A stretch of DNA of 64,000 nucleotides, from assembly GCA_030748635.1 (NCBI GenBank), contig JASMLP010000166.1:1-64000 (forward strand), given 5' to 3'. A program made the position numbers and the translations under genes. How positions within the stretch are numbered: position 1 is the stretch's first letter; each line of letters starts with the position of its first letter. The notes beneath the pieces were generated by a model. That model had not been told where the DNA came from. It saw only the letters and a list, made by a program, of their open reading frames with translations, and made no database searches. This DNA is from Planctomycetota bacterium. GTDB lineage: Bacteria > Planctomycetota > JACQVV01 > JASMLP01. This document shows positions 9,894 to 18,704 of the stretch, in pieces.

Positions 9894-10670
9894 ATGTTAC
9901 GAGCTATCATCTCAGATATTCACGCTAATCGCGAAGCGCTTGAAGCGGTTCTTTCGGACATACGATCCCACGACGTAGATCACATCGACTGCCTGGGAGA
10001 TCTGGTCGGCTACGGTGCGGACCCCATAGCCTGCGTAGACCTGATTCGCAAAAAATGCCGAGTGGTCCTTTGCGGGAACCACGATCATGCTGTGATACAC
10101 GGCACCATGGGCTTTTCCGATGCAGCCCGCGCCGGCCTCTCCCACGCTCGCAAGGAGATGCGACCGGGGATTCTCAGCGGAATGAAAACCCGCCGTCGGT
10201 GGCACTACCTCGCCAATCTCCCCCATCGTCACCAGGAGGAGGATTTCCTTTACGTTCACGCCTCCCCACGCGACCCACTATCGGAATACCTCATGCCCGA
10301 CGATCCCCGTCAGCGACCTGAGAAACTGGAAGCAACCTTCACTCATTTCGACTCGATCGCCCTAGTTGGACACACCCACCTTCCGGGCATATTTTCAACT
10401 CACCCCCACCTTTCCTTTAAAACTCAGAAAGAGCTTGGCGAAGAGCCGATTCCGATCGGCACTGGAAAAACCATTGTGAACGTCGGTTCAGTCGGACAAC
10501 CCCGCGACCAAGACCCCCGAGCATGTTATGTTCTTTGCAAAAATACCGAGAAAATTCTCACTGTTCAATTTCGCAGGGTTCCCTACGATATTGCAAAAGC
10601 CATGGCCCGCATCCACTCCTACTCGCGACTTCCATCACGCAATGCCGAACGTCTCGGCGAAGGTTGTTGA
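9894..10670 (+). CDS. Metallophosphoesterase family protein
   Basis: A calcineurin-like phosphoesterase of 258 aa with the full dimetal motif set: SDIHAN, GDLVGYGADP, GNHDHA, VHASP and GHTHLPG, followed by NVGSVGQPRD. This arrangement is typical of the Metallophos_2 group, which includes small cytosolic phosphatases and phosphodiesterases. The substrate cannot be told from sequence. It begins six bases after ileS without a visible Shine-Dalgarno sequence and is likely co-transcribed with it. The following ligase gene starts within a few bases of its stop. Confidence 0.88.
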   Translation: MLRAIISDIHANREALEAVLSDIRSHDVDHIDCLGDLVGYGADPIACVDLIRKKCRVVLCGNHDHAVIHGTMGFSDAARAGLSHARKEMRPGILSGMKTRRRWHYLANLPHRHQEEDFLYVHASPRDPLSEYLMPDDPRQRPEKLEATFTHFDSIALVGHTHLPGIFSTHPHLSFKTQKELGEEPIPIGTGKTIVNVGSVGQPRDQDPRACYVLCKNTEKILTVQFRRVPYDIAKAMARIHSYSRLPSRNAERLGEGC

Positions 10671-10672
10671 TC

Positions 10673-12004
10673 TTGTCACCCGCCCCCAATCTTATTCTCG
10701 AAAACCGCGCCCAACTCATCGCTGCGTTTTCAGAGGCCGCATCGCCACCAGAAAATCGACGCATTGGACTCGAGATCGAATTTTTCGCCCTGGACCCGGT
10801 AACCGGATCTCCGATACCCCACGAAGGACCTTGCGGTATCGGCGCGCTACTCAGCCAGATGGCGGACCGATACAAGTGGGAAAAAGAACTGGAAGGTGAA
10901 TACGTCATCGCACTCCGGCGGGAAGGTGAATCTGTCACCCTCGAGCCAGGAGGGCAGGTGGAACTCTCTTCCGCGCCTCGGAAGACTCTTACCGAACTAG
11001 ACCAAGACCAGGAGCGGTTCTGCAACGAACTCCGCGCCGTGGCTCAGGAACTCGGATTTCGTGTACTGGCTACCGGATGTCAACCTTTCGCCCCCATCGC
11101 ATCCTCTCCGTGGATGCCCAAACGTCGCTACAACGTAATGCGCGAGGTACTTTCCCAGACCGGACAACTTGGTCACCACATGATGAAAGGGACTGCCGCT
11201 GTTCAGACGTCCCTGGATTACTCTGACGAAGCGGATGTCACCGAGATTTTCAAGCTCACTCATCAATTGACTCCAGTCGCCGTGGCCCTTTTTGGCTCTA
11301 GCCCCATCGCTCAAGGTAAAGAAACCGGCGCTCTATCCCATCGTAGCCTGATCTGGCTCGACACCGACCCCCATCGCTGCGGAGCGGTTCCGGGGGCTCT
11401 CGAAGGATCTCTCGATTTCGCGTCCTACACCGAATACGGTCTCAACGTCCCCATGTTCTTCATTCTTCGCGACGGACACTATCTCCCGACCCGGGGCCTG
11501 ACATTTGACCAATTCCTTCGCGAAGGCTTCGAGGGCCATCAGGCGACCTGGAGCGATTGGGATCTTCACCTTTCAACCGTCTTCCCTCACGCACGCATGA
11601 AATCCTTCATCGAGATTCGTTCAGCAGATGGGCAGACTCCCCAACGTGCTCTTGCCGTCGCAGCATTTTGGTGTGGACTGATCTACGACCCCACGGCCCG
11701 AAACGTGGCGGTTGAGATCAGCGATGAGCTCTCCACTCTGAACCATCTATCCTTGTATCGTGATGCCGCCATCCGCGGACTTCACGCGCAGGCGGGAAAT
11801 GAGAGCCTGATGGAGATCAGTTCGACACTCCTCCAGGCCTCCCGCGACGGACTCTCCCGGATATCCCCCCCAGAGACCCGATACCTCGACCCGATTTGCG
11901 AACTCGTCCTCGAACGCAAGATCTCCCCCGCCCAGGAACAGTTAGAGATCTGGCGTAGTGCCGAAAATCGCCTGAAGGCGCTACTAGACGCCTACGGTAT
12001 GTGA
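10673..12004 (+). CDS. gshA: Glutamate-cysteine ligase (GCS2/plant-type)
   Basis: This predicted ATP-dependent ligase joins glutamate and cysteine to form gamma-glutamylcysteine. NRRIGLEIEFFALD near the N-terminus, LEPGGQVELSSAP and KGTAAVQTSLDYSDE are typical of the GCS2 type found in plants, alphaproteobacteria and actinobacteria (EgtA is a paralogue). About 443 aa fits the family. The frame is open back to 10523, but that part lies inside the upstream gene and is not homologous. I chose TTG at 10673, with GAAGG nine bases upstream; TTG at 10667, overlapping the previous stop, is the alternative. No glutathione synthetase or ergothioneine genes are nearby, so the pathway end product is unknown. 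Confidence 0.8.
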   Translation: MSPAPNLILENRAQLIAAFSEAASPPENRRIGLEIEFFALDPVTGSPIPHEGPCGIGALLSQMADRYKWEKELEGEYVIALRREGESVTLEPGGQVELSSAPRKTLTELDQDQERFCNELRAVAQELGFRVLATGCQPFAPIASSPWMPKRRYNVMREVLSQTGQLGHHMMKGTAAVQTSLDYSDEADVTEIFKLTHQLTPVAVALFGSSPIAQGKETGALSHRSLIWLDTDPHRCGAVPGALEGSLDFASYTEYGLNVPMFFILRDGHYLPTRGLTFDQFLREGFEGHQATWSDWDLHLSTVFPHARMKSFIEIRSADGQTPQRALAVAAFWCGLIYDPTARNVAVEISDELSTLNHLSLYRDAAIRGLHAQAGNESLMEISSTLLQASRDGLSRISPPETRYLDPICELVLERKISPAQEQLEIWRSAENRLKALLDAYGM

Positions 12005-12018
12005 TCCCAGCGTTCTCG

Positions 12019-13521
12019 TCAGGAATATCGAGAAATCAGCCCAGTCGACTCGTTGAACGCTTGAATCCGAGCATCCCAGGCGGGAATCAAATCCGAGAGA
12101 CCGGTCCAGAAAGACGGGTCTCTTCGTGCCTGGAACTCACTCACAGAAACTCCCTGCTGTTCCACCCACGTGAAGTAACCCAGATTGAAAATTCGATTCC
12201 GATCCACATGAGTTAATTCGGAAACATGATCCGTACGCAATCCGCGCAGATGAGCCCCATAGATCTCGGCCGCATCCAGGACGGAAAAGTTCCCTCCAAA
12301 CCGTTCCTCGATCGCCTTTGAAATCTCGCTGTTATAGAGATCCGCACCGTCGGTCGCCACGGTGATCACTACATCATCGGCTCCCAAGTCCATATACCGG
12401 GCCGCCTTGATGGCAGCGACCACATTACAGATTCCCGAAAGGCCCAGGTCACCCAACCGTTCAACTGCGGAAGGATCCAGTCCGTGCCGCTCGACCAGGA
12501 ACTTTCGTCCCTCCGGTCGCCGAAAAAGAACCGCCAGTGTATCGGTGACCTCATCGGATATACCGACCACAAAATCGGTATTCATAACGTTATGGATGTA
12601 GGGAACATGCTTGTCCCCAATCCCCTGAATATTGTGCTCTCCAAATCCGTTGTAAAGGAGCGTCGGACACTCGAGCGCTTCCACCGCTACGATTTGGGTT
12701 CCCAGCGTACGTTTCAGATGATCTCCGGCTCCGATCGTGCCCGCCGAACCGGTCGCCGAGACAAAAAGCCGAGCCTCGATATCGGGAGATTTCTTCTTGA
12801 GACTCCGGAACACAGATTCCAGGGCCTTCCCGGTACAAAACGAATGAACCAGATAGTTCCCGAATTCGCAGAACTGGTTGAAGATGATCGTCTCGGGATC
12901 TTGATCCAACGCATTGCAGGCATCATAGATCTCCTTCACGTTGCTCTCGGTACCTACGGTGCGAATGATATCTTCTGGGCCCAGCACCCAACGGTCGAGC
13001 CAATCAAACCGCTCGCGACTCATCCCTTCGGGCAAAACCGCGACTCCGTGACATCCCATGAGTCGACTGATCGCAACCCCGCCACGACAGTAGTTACCCG
13101 TCGACGGCCAAACGGCTCGATGTCGAGTCGGATCGAACTGCCCGGTGACCATTCTTGGAGCTAAACACCCGTACGCTGCCAGCACTTTATGCGCGTCGAT
13201 CATGGGGAAAAATCGCCCCAAAGCCACCACGATACGAGCTCGAACTCCCGTCAGCTCTCCGGGGATTTCCAGGTACATGGGGACGCTGGAAAAACCTTGC
13301 CGATCTGGCGAGTTATACCAGTGCACTCGGAAAAGATTCAGTGGATGTGCCTCGTCGGGAGAGACCGTCTCCAGAGCGGAGCGAATACCAGCCGGAATCG
13401 TATCCGGGTGGGCCAGCTGCGAAAATGTCGGGAAACAGATCCCCTGCTCCCGGCAGTGCGCGATCGCTCTGTCGTACACCTCCTGATCCACAATCTCTCG
13501 TTCCAGTCCCAGCTTGGCCAT
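12019..13521 (-). CDS. PLP-dependent enzyme, cysteine synthase/CBS-like fold
   Basis: A fold-type II pyridoxal-phosphate enzyme of 500 aa related to the tryptophan synthase beta/cysteine synthase superfamily. [14 protein letters not shown] contains the probable Schiff-base lysine, [10 protein letters not shown] matches the phosphate/substrate loop (SxGN type), and [18 protein letters not shown] is the glycine-rich PLP-phosphate loop. It is longer than cysteine synthase (about 310 aa), and the substrate is unknown; members of this longer group are usually annotated only as PLP-dependent. The start at 13521 is supported by GAGGAAGG a few bases upstream; the frame extends 44 codons further but without support. 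It converges on the ligase gene with 14 bases between stops. Confidence 0.8.
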   Translation of the reverse strand: MAKLGLEREIVDQEVYDRAIAHCREQGICFPTFSQLAHPDTIPAGIRSALETVSPDEAHPLNLFRVHWYNSPDRQGFSSVPMYLEIPGELTGVRARIVVALGRFFPMIDAHKVLAAYGCLAPRMVTGQFDPTRHRAVWPSTGNYCRGGVAISRLMGCHGVAVLPEGMSRERFDWLDRWVLGPEDIIRTVGTESNVKEIYDACNALDQDPETIIFNQFCEFGNYLVHSFCTGKALESVFRSLKKKSPDIEARLFVSATGSAGTIGAGDHLKRTLGTQIVAVEALECPTLLYNGFGEHNIQGIGDKHVPYIHNVMNTDFVVGISDEVTDTLAVLFRRPEGRKFLVERHGLDPSAVERLGDLGLSGICNVVAAIKAARYMDLGADDVVITVATDGADLYNSEISKAIEERFGGNFSVLDAAEIYGAHLRGLRTDHVSELTHVDRNRIFNLGYFTWVEQQGVSVSEFQARRDPSFWTGLSDLIPAWDARIQAFNESTGLISRYS

Positions 13522-13567
13522 GTTCCTTCCTCGGCTTGAATACAGCGACATCTCCAGTGGAGGCGCC

Positions 13568-13576
13568 TTTATACCA
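13568..13576 (-). promoter_or_regulatory. Extended -10 promoter of the PLP-enzyme gene
   Basis: On the minus strand TGGTATAAA (13576-13568) is an extended -10 element. No good -35 is present. It lies between the terminator at 13621-13655 and the gene start, as expected for an independent promoter. Confidence 0.4.
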
Positions 13577-13620
13577 AACCGACGAATCGGACACAGAGTC
13601 TCATCTCCGGATAATTGCAC

Positions 13621-13655
13621 AAAAAAGAGTGGGCTGGATAAACACCAGCCCACTC
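13621..13655 (-). terminator. Intrinsic terminator of the EF-hand gene
   Basis: Read on the minus strand this is a perfect 11-bp GC-rich stem (GAGTGGGCTGG/CCAGCCCACTC) with a 7-base loop, followed directly by six T. It lies about 30 bases after the stop of the EF-hand gene. Confidence 0.9.
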
Positions 13656-13685
13656 CACAATCATTCCAATGCTCGACAGTCGAGA

Positions 13686-14327
13686 TCAGGCCCGACGCTC
13701 GGGAGCAGAAGGAGACCGTTTGGGTTGACCCTTTCTCTCCGGCCTGTTCTGAAGCTTTTCTCGGGCCGCGTCTCGCTCCGAGGGAGAGAGTTTCCCATCT
13801 CCATCACTGTCAAAACGTTTCAAGAGCATCGCTCGCTTCCGTTCACGAGCTTCCCCATCTTGACCTCGCTCTGCACGAGCCTTTCGAGCCGCAGCCCGCT
13901 CCTGCTCGGATAATTTCCCGTCTCCATCGGAATCGAATCGTTTCAAAAGTCGGGCCTTTCTCTCAGCGCTTCCGGCGCCTTTGCCTTTCTTGCCTTTGGC
14001 CCGCTTGCCTTTGTCCTGACGGCTCTTGGCCTTCGCCTCACGAAGTTTGGACTTTTCCTCTTTGGAAAGTTTTCCATCTCCATCGGTATCAAAACGCTTG
14101 AGCAGCGCCTGCATTCGAGCCTTCCGTTCCTCGGGAGATTGAGCCGATCGTTTTTCTTTGGCTCGTTTGGCTCGAGCTTTTTCCTTGTCGGAGAGTTTTC
14201 CATCTCCATCGGCGTCAAAACGCTCGAGCACCTTGCTCCTCTTGGCCTCACGCTCTTCCTGAGCTGAGACACCGCTGGCCAAAAAACATCCTAGCGAAAC
14301 CATGACTGCTTGAAGTTTCCAGTTCAT
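13686..14327 (-). CDS. Secreted, highly basic four-EF-hand protein
   Basis: The 213-aa precursor has a signal peptide (about 1-22, ending SGVSA). Four canonical 12-residue EF-hand loops follow at 38-49, 80-91, 132-143 and 173-184, all of the form DxDGDGKLSxxE, each preceded by RFD. All metal-coordinating positions (1, 3, 5, 12) are Asp or Glu, so calcium binding is likely. Linkers are extremely rich in Lys and Arg (for example [12 protein letters not shown]), giving a very positive protein. The near-identical loops suggest internal duplication. The start is the ATG at 14327, which begins the signal peptide; the frame is open for 39 further codons. It has its own terminator. Secretion or periplasmic location is inferred; the role is unknown. 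Confidence 0.82.
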   Translation of the reverse strand: MNWKLQAVMVSLGCFLASGVSAQEEREAKRSKVLERFDADGDGKLSDKEKARAKRAKEKRSAQSPEERKARMQALLKRFDTDGDGKLSKEEKSKLREAKAKSRQDKGKRAKGKKGKGAGSAERKARLLKRFDSDGDGKLSEQERAAARKARAERGQDGEARERKRAMLLKRFDSDGDGKLSPSERDAAREKLQNRPERKGQPKRSPSAPERRA

Positions 14328-14509
14328 CACATCACACCCTAACTGATTGAAAAGTTTTGAATCTGCCGATAAATCCGGTTCGGCAAGAATCAGAGCAAAG
14401 TCCATGCCACACACGCAAGCCTTTACCAGCAAAGAATTTCCCATCTGCGTTCGTAAAGGAGATTAGCAAGGCGATGTAAACTTTCTTGGCAAAACACCCC
14501 GAAAAGGAA

Positions 14510-15703
14510 TTACTTTTGGGATTCGATTGAACCGCCCTCGTCACTCGCTTCCAGTTTTCGTTCGACCTCCTGAACGATTTTCCAGAGCGGCACCCCCCTA
14601 CGATTGGCAAGACGAGCGCAATCCTCGAATTCGGGTTTGATGACCTCTGGCGCATCGGTTCCCCAGGAACGTTTGATACGCACGCTTCCATCCGAGAATT
14701 CGACCGAATCCGTACGGCGAAAGCGCTCCGTCCGCTCCACTCGATGTCGTCGTACACCCAGCGTACGGGCCTGAGAAAAAAGTTCCGACTCCACCCGTTG
14801 CACCAGACTCTCCTCCACCAGAACCGTCAGCAGAGCGCCCGCTCTCCCCTTTTTCATCAGCACCGGTGTGGTGAACACTTCCTGAACCCCCAGATCCCGG
14901 ATCCGGTCGACCACGAAAGCGACTTGCTCTGGAGTCTGATCATCCAAGTTGCACTGCAGCTCGAACAACGAATTCTGAACACCAGGCGTCCCTTCCCCCA
15001 TCCAAACTCGAAGGAGATTCGGAAAGGCATCCTGCTCCCGATCCCCGGCTCCGTACCCGACCTTTTTCACCTGCATGCGCGGCGACCTGAACTGGACACC
15101 CAGTCCGCGCAGAAGGGCCGCGCCGGTTGGAGTCACCATTTCGGATTCAACTCCTCCTGGGCGAATCGGCATCCCCTCCAAAAGATAGGCGGTAGCCGGC
15201 GCCGGGACCGGCAATCTTCCGTGGGCGGTATTCACAAATCCGGAACCCACCGAGATCTCACTCCCGAAAACTTCGTCAACCTGCAGCGCCTCTAGCCCCA
15301 GGCACACTCCAACGATATCCACGATCGCATCCACTTCACCCACCTCATGAAAGTGAACACGGTCTACCGGAACCTCATGAACACGGGACTCCGCTTCGGC
15401 CAGCGCGTCGAAAATGGCCAGCGAACGCATCCGAACCCGTTCCGGCAAAGAGGTCGTCTCGATCCGTTTTCGGATCTCACTGTAGTGCCGATGTCCGGCA
15501 GGCTGGTGAACCTTTACCCGCAAATCGGTCGCAGCGATCCCATGACGCAGCACCTTTCGCACCGAGATCTCATAGCAATCCGAAAGCCCCATTGGCATCA
15601 ATTCGCTCTGAAGTCGACCGAGAGGAAATCCGAGGTCGATCAGAGCGCCGAGAAACATGTCTCCAGCGATTCCGCTAAAGCAATCCAGATGAAGTTCAGT
15701 CAC
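14510..15703 (-). CDS. larC: Nickel-pincer cofactor protein LarC
   Basis: LarC inserts nickel into pyridinium-3,5-bisthiocarboxylic acid mononucleotide in a CTP-dependent step that completes the nickel-pincer cofactor of lactate racemase and related enzymes. HLDCFSGIAGDMFLGALIDLG at the N-terminus and the His-rich region VHFHEVGEVDAIVDI are diagnostic of the family. The 397-aa length corresponds to uninterrupted LarC; in some species the gene is split by a frameshift, but not here. The start is GTG at 15703, 12 bases after the upstream stop, with no strong ribosome site. larB and larE are not in the window. It sits at the tail of the pseudopilin gene run and may be co-transcribed with it. Confidence 0.92.
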   Translation of the reverse strand: MTELHLDCFSGIAGDMFLGALIDLGFPLGRLQSELMPMGLSDCYEISVRKVLRHGIAATDLRVKVHQPAGHRHYSEIRKRIETTSLPERVRMRSLAIFDALAEAESRVHEVPVDRVHFHEVGEVDAIVDIVGVCLGLEALQVDEVFGSEISVGSGFVNTAHGRLPVPAPATAYLLEGMPIRPGGVESEMVTPTGAALLRGLGVQFRSPRMQVKKVGYGAGDREQDAFPNLLRVWMGEGTPGVQNSLFELQCNLDDQTPEQVAFVVDRIRDLGVQEVFTTPVLMKKGRAGALLTVLVEESLVQRVESELFSQARTLGVRRHRVERTERFRRTDSVEFSDGSVRIKRSWGTDAPEVIKPEFEDCARLANRRGVPLWKIVQEVERKLEASDEGGSIESQK

Positions 15704-15715
15704 GGAAAGATGGTC

Positions 15716-17197
15716 TCATTTGAACACAACCGTCCGGTCGTAGCGCATACCTCGACAACGAGTACACACTCGATGCCGTGTTCCTGCGTTGCTCCCCGCG
15801 ACCATATGAACCCGAACTCCCTTGCCTCCGCAACCCGAACAGGGCGTCCAGAGATTCCGTTCGACCTGGAGGTGCTGAATCGCATACAGACCTAACATCA
15901 GATTACTTCGACTAGACCGAGATGCGGCCCGATACCAAAGATTCTTGAGATCCGTTTCACTCTGCCCTCCGGATCCGCCACCCCCTCCCTGGCTCCCCCC
16001 TCGCGACCTACCGGTCTGAAGCTTGGGCCCCCCCATCTTCTCGATCAATTTCTTGATTTCATCGATATCCTTGCTCAGGCCCAGGGCATCCCCCCCTTCA
16101 GTTCCAGCATCTTCCTTGCTAGTTCCTTCAGTCCCCACGAGAAAGGATCCGCTACCAAAACTGACCCGAAAGGATTTTTTCTTGGCGCGTTCCTCGAAAA
16201 AACTCTCGACATCCTGTTCCTCGATTTTCAGCTTGGCCGCAACCAACTTCTTGGCCTCCTCTCCCATGGACCCTTCGGCATAACTTTTCGCCTCATCGTA
16301 TGTCACACCACGCTTCCCCGCCGCCTTTCCGGCCAGAGAACGAAGAGCGCTGATCATCTGATCAAAAACTTGCCTCTGCAAATGAGCATCACGCATTTGC
16401 TGGATCTCTTCGGTGATCAGAGCGGGATCTCGTGTCAGCGCACCTGCATTGTCCTGGAATTCAGCGACAAGTGCTGCCAGATCCGCCTCGGCCTCATCAA
16501 ATCTCTTGGCCTTGGCCTTGGAGAGAATCAAAACGAAACGAGCCTCGATCGCACGACGCTGAACCTCTTCATTTAGCGAAGAAACCCGCTCTGCATATCG
16601 TTCTTCATAACCAGGATCGATCTGAATAGCCTGCTGAAGATGCTCCAGCGCCTTTTCCACGTTCCCCAGACGAACCAGATATTCACAGAGGCGATAATGA
16701 TCCTGAGCGCTCTTGGGATTCAGTCCCTTTAATTGCTGGCGATACAACTCTTCTCCACTGTAGATTTCCGATGCGATCAACTGGATCGCTGTGGCCGTCC
16801 GAATCCGGCTTCGCTCGATCCGGAGAATACCGGAGGAGGTTTTCAACCGGAGCACTTCCGAATCGGTCCCCTTTTCGAGGGGGACCCCTTCCAGCACCCG
16901 GCCGTCCACGAGAAACAGACGCATTCCGCCAACTTTCTCATCCAGATCTTCCTCCAGGATGTATCCCAGCTTTCTCTGGAGCCGTTTTCGGTCGTCCACG
17001 ACCACCCGACTCCACTGAATCGTCACCACTCCACCGGTATCCCACCTCTCCAGAACAAACTGCTTTTCATCGTGTTCCACGATCTCACCCTGCAACCACT
17101 GTCCACCGGAAAGGCGTACGATTTCGGCATCGAGTCCTGAACACAGAAAAACCCCCAGGAATCCGACAAGGCAACTCAACAATAGGTTCTTGGTCAT
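15716..17197 (-). CDS. Exported TPR protein with SH3-like repeats and CxxC motifs
   Basis: Not a recognised family (493 aa). The signal sequence (about 1-25) is followed by two beta-barrel-like repeats, RLSGGQWLQGEIVEHDEKQF and FLVDGRVLEGVPLEKGTDSE, of the pattern hxxDGxxxxGxhxxh. One or two TPRs follow (YRLCEYLVRLGNVEKALEHL), then a Gly/Ser-rich linker, and a C-terminus with CSGCGGKGVR and CTRCRGMR. The Cys motifs resemble the DnaJ zinc repeat (CxxCxGxG) and may bind one zinc. I chose ATG 17197, preceded by GAGGAA; a TTG at 17221 overlapping the previous stop is possible. It is the last protein of the pseudopilin run and shares the DGxxxxG module with other proteins of that run, suggesting a common role. 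Confidence 0.72.
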   Translation of the reverse strand: MTKNLLLSCLVGFLGVFLCSGLDAEIVRLSGGQWLQGEIVEHDEKQFVLERWDTGGVVTIQWSRVVVDDRKRLQRKLGYILEEDLDEKVGGMRLFLVDGRVLEGVPLEKGTDSEVLRLKTSSGILRIERSRIRTATAIQLIASEIYSGEELYRQQLKGLNPKSAQDHYRLCEYLVRLGNVEKALEHLQQAIQIDPGYEERYAERVSSLNEEVQRRAIEARFVLILSKAKAKRFDEAEADLAALVAEFQDNAGALTRDPALITEEIQQMRDAHLQRQVFDQMISALRSLAGKAAGKRGVTYDEAKSYAEGSMGEEAKKLVAAKLKIEEQDVESFFEERAKKKSFRVSFGSGSFLVGTEGTSKEDAGTEGGDALGLSKDIDEIKKLIEKMGGPKLQTGRSRGGSQGGGGGSGGQSETDLKNLWYRAASRSSRSNLMLGLYAIQHLQVERNLWTPCSGCGGKGVRVHMVAGSNAGTRHRVCTRCRGMRYDRTVVFK

Positions 17198-17217
17198 CAC
17201 AACTATTTCCTCGTCAC

Positions 17218-17619
17218 TCAATAGGGGAACTTTCTCAGCAAGATGGTCCGGAACATTCGAGTTTGTTTTTCACCCCGCTCCGCCCACTCCACTTCGATTT
17301 CACTCAACACTTCGAATCCTACCGAATCCAGGGCCTCAAAACGTACATTGTAGCTAAATCCAGGATATTGACGGCTCTCCCGTTTCTGGATGTTCGCCAA
17401 AGGTTGCCTGATCACGAAATGAGGAGAAGATTCGATTTCTGAAACGAGAGAATCGACCAGCAGAGTCACATCGGTCTCGATCTGAGCCTGACGATGGGAC
17501 CAGGTTGCGGCCATCAGCAAACCCACTAGCGACCCCATACCCACCACGAAGATCCCCAAGGCCACGAGGATTTCGACCAGTGTAAATCCCGATCTGGAGG
17601 AGGGTGTATGGAGTCTCAT
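17218..17619 (-). CDS. gspI: Minor pseudopilin, GspI/PilV-like
   Basis: A short (133 aa) type IV pilin-like protein. The leader MRLHTPSSRSG is followed by FTLVEILVALGIFVVGMGSL, a class III signal with Gly at -1 and Glu at +5, which a prepilin peptidase would cleave and methylate. The mature domain is small, as in GspI (the minor pseudopilin that nucleates the tip complex with J and K). The ATG overlaps the stop of the J-like gene (ATGA), with GGAG ten bases upstream. The assignment as I rests on size and position next to J and K; sequence alone would only say minor pseudopilin. Confidence 0.8.
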   Translation of the reverse strand: MRLHTPSSRSGFTLVEILVALGIFVVGMGSLVGLLMAATWSHRQAQIETDVTLLVDSLVSEIESSPHFVIRQPLANIQKRESRQYPGFSYNVRFEALDSVGFEVLSEIEVEWAERGEKQTRMFRTILLRKFPY

Positions 17620-18704
17620 CGGGATTCACTCCGTAAAGGTAGACTCACCGACAATGAGCGAACCAGAGTAAATTCACGGCCGACCCAGACCGGAGTCCCC
17701 GCGGGATGAGCCTGGGCGTTCGTTCCGCGCTGACCACGACGTACTCCCAGTAGCGCTCCGTCCCCTTGCGACCGATATCCGATCCACTCCGTTCCCAATC
17801 GCGCATAACGGACCTTGTCGTCGGAGGGGTTCGGAAACCCCTTCAACGAAAGCACAGAAATACGAGCCGCGCGATCGTCAATATCGGTAAGGGTGTCGGT
17901 TCGAATCGAAAGTTCGGGGGATTGAGCGACGAGGGTCACGCGGATCTTTGCCGGATAAAATCCATCTACCAGCCTCGAAGCGACCGGATCTCCACGGTAC
18001 GGGAAGGTACTCGACCGAGCACAACTCGAATCCCAATTCGTAAGAGGGCCCCCGCTACGTACGCTCTGTCCCTCAACCCAGGTCGTGCTCTCGGGCCCCC
18101 CGTAGAGGACGTTGAAATAAAGCACATTACTAGCGATCACCGACCCGTTGTTCTCGATGTATTCGGGCGTGAGATTGTTCGGATCGAACAACGAACCGCT
18201 ACCGCCTAATGGACTGCGACGAATCCGCTTGATCTCCTGACGATCTGGGTCATACACATACAAAATCTCCACCAAACCGTCCTGAGCTCGCAACCGTACG
18301 CCCGGCACCTCTCGTCCCATGTAATAGTCTTGATAGCCCTCACTGACCGACTGCTCTCCGGCCCGATAGGTAATGAGCGTTTCATCCCTTTCGCTGAACG
18401 AGGCGACAAAGAGAAGAAATACCCGGCCGTTGGGCTGTTTCCCTCCGTAGAGACCGTACCTGATCGCTCCTTCAGACCTACCGGTCGGATGAAGGAGTTC
18501 CAGATCTCTTCCGATCTCCTCGAAAGCGATCCGGGCGCGTGCATACGCTTGCCGGGTCCCTTCACCCGCCTTCCAGGTTCTCAACGTGCTCGCCGTTGTC
18601 GTCACCAGCATGAGGCTCAGAAAGGTAAGAATGGCCACCGCAACCAGCAGTTCAGCAAGAGTAAATCCACCCTCGGAACTACCGTTCCTAGGCAAAGATC
18701 TCAT
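17616..18704 (-). CDS. gspJ: Minor pseudopilin, GspJ-like, with tail-type repeat module
   Basis: 362 aa, with leader ...SSEGG and mature start FTLAELLVAVAILTFLSLML; the +5 Glu and -1 Gly are present. ARARIAFEEIGRDLELL after the membrane helix is typical of GspJ. GspJ is usually about 200 aa; here a C-terminal extension (about 283-342) contains ARLGTEWIGY...VRRGQRGTNAQAHPAGTPV. The same module is repeated in the neighbouring K-like protein. The start has a perfect AGGAGG ribosome site and overlaps the upstream stop by four bases (ATGA). It would sit at the tip of a pseudopilus with I and K. Confidence 0.8.
   Translation of the reverse strand: MRSLPRNGSSEGGFTLAELLVAVAILTFLSLMLVTTTASTLRTWKAGEGTRQAYARARIAFEEIGRDLELLHPTGRSEGAIRYGLYGGKQPNGRVFLLFVASFSERDETLITYRAGEQSVSEGYQDYYMGREVPGVRLRAQDGLVEILYVYDPDRQEIKRIRRSPLGGSGSLFDPNNLTPEYIENNGSVIASNVLYFNVLYGGPESTTWVEGQSVRSGGPLTNWDSSCARSSTFPYRGDPVASRLVDGFYPAKIRVTLVAQSPELSIRTDTLTDIDDRAARISVLSLKGFPNPSDDKVRYARLGTEWIGYRSQGDGALLGVRRGQRGTNAQAHPAGTPVWVGREFTLVRSLSVSLPLRSESR

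Noticed and set aside
10523-10672. N-terminal extension of the glutamate-cysteine ligase frame
   Set aside because: It lies within the metallophosphoesterase gene and has no similarity to the family; the TTG at 10673 with an upstream GAAGG is a better start.
13155-13913. Long plus-strand open frame opposite the PLP-enzyme and EF-hand genes
   Set aside because: It is antisense to two genes with clear family motifs, crosses an intrinsic terminator, lacks a ribosome site and has no recognisable motif.
16771-17442. 223-codon plus-strand frame opposite the TPR/zinc-motif and GspI-like genes
   Set aside because: It has biased composition, no ribosome site and lies antisense to two genes joined by overlap.
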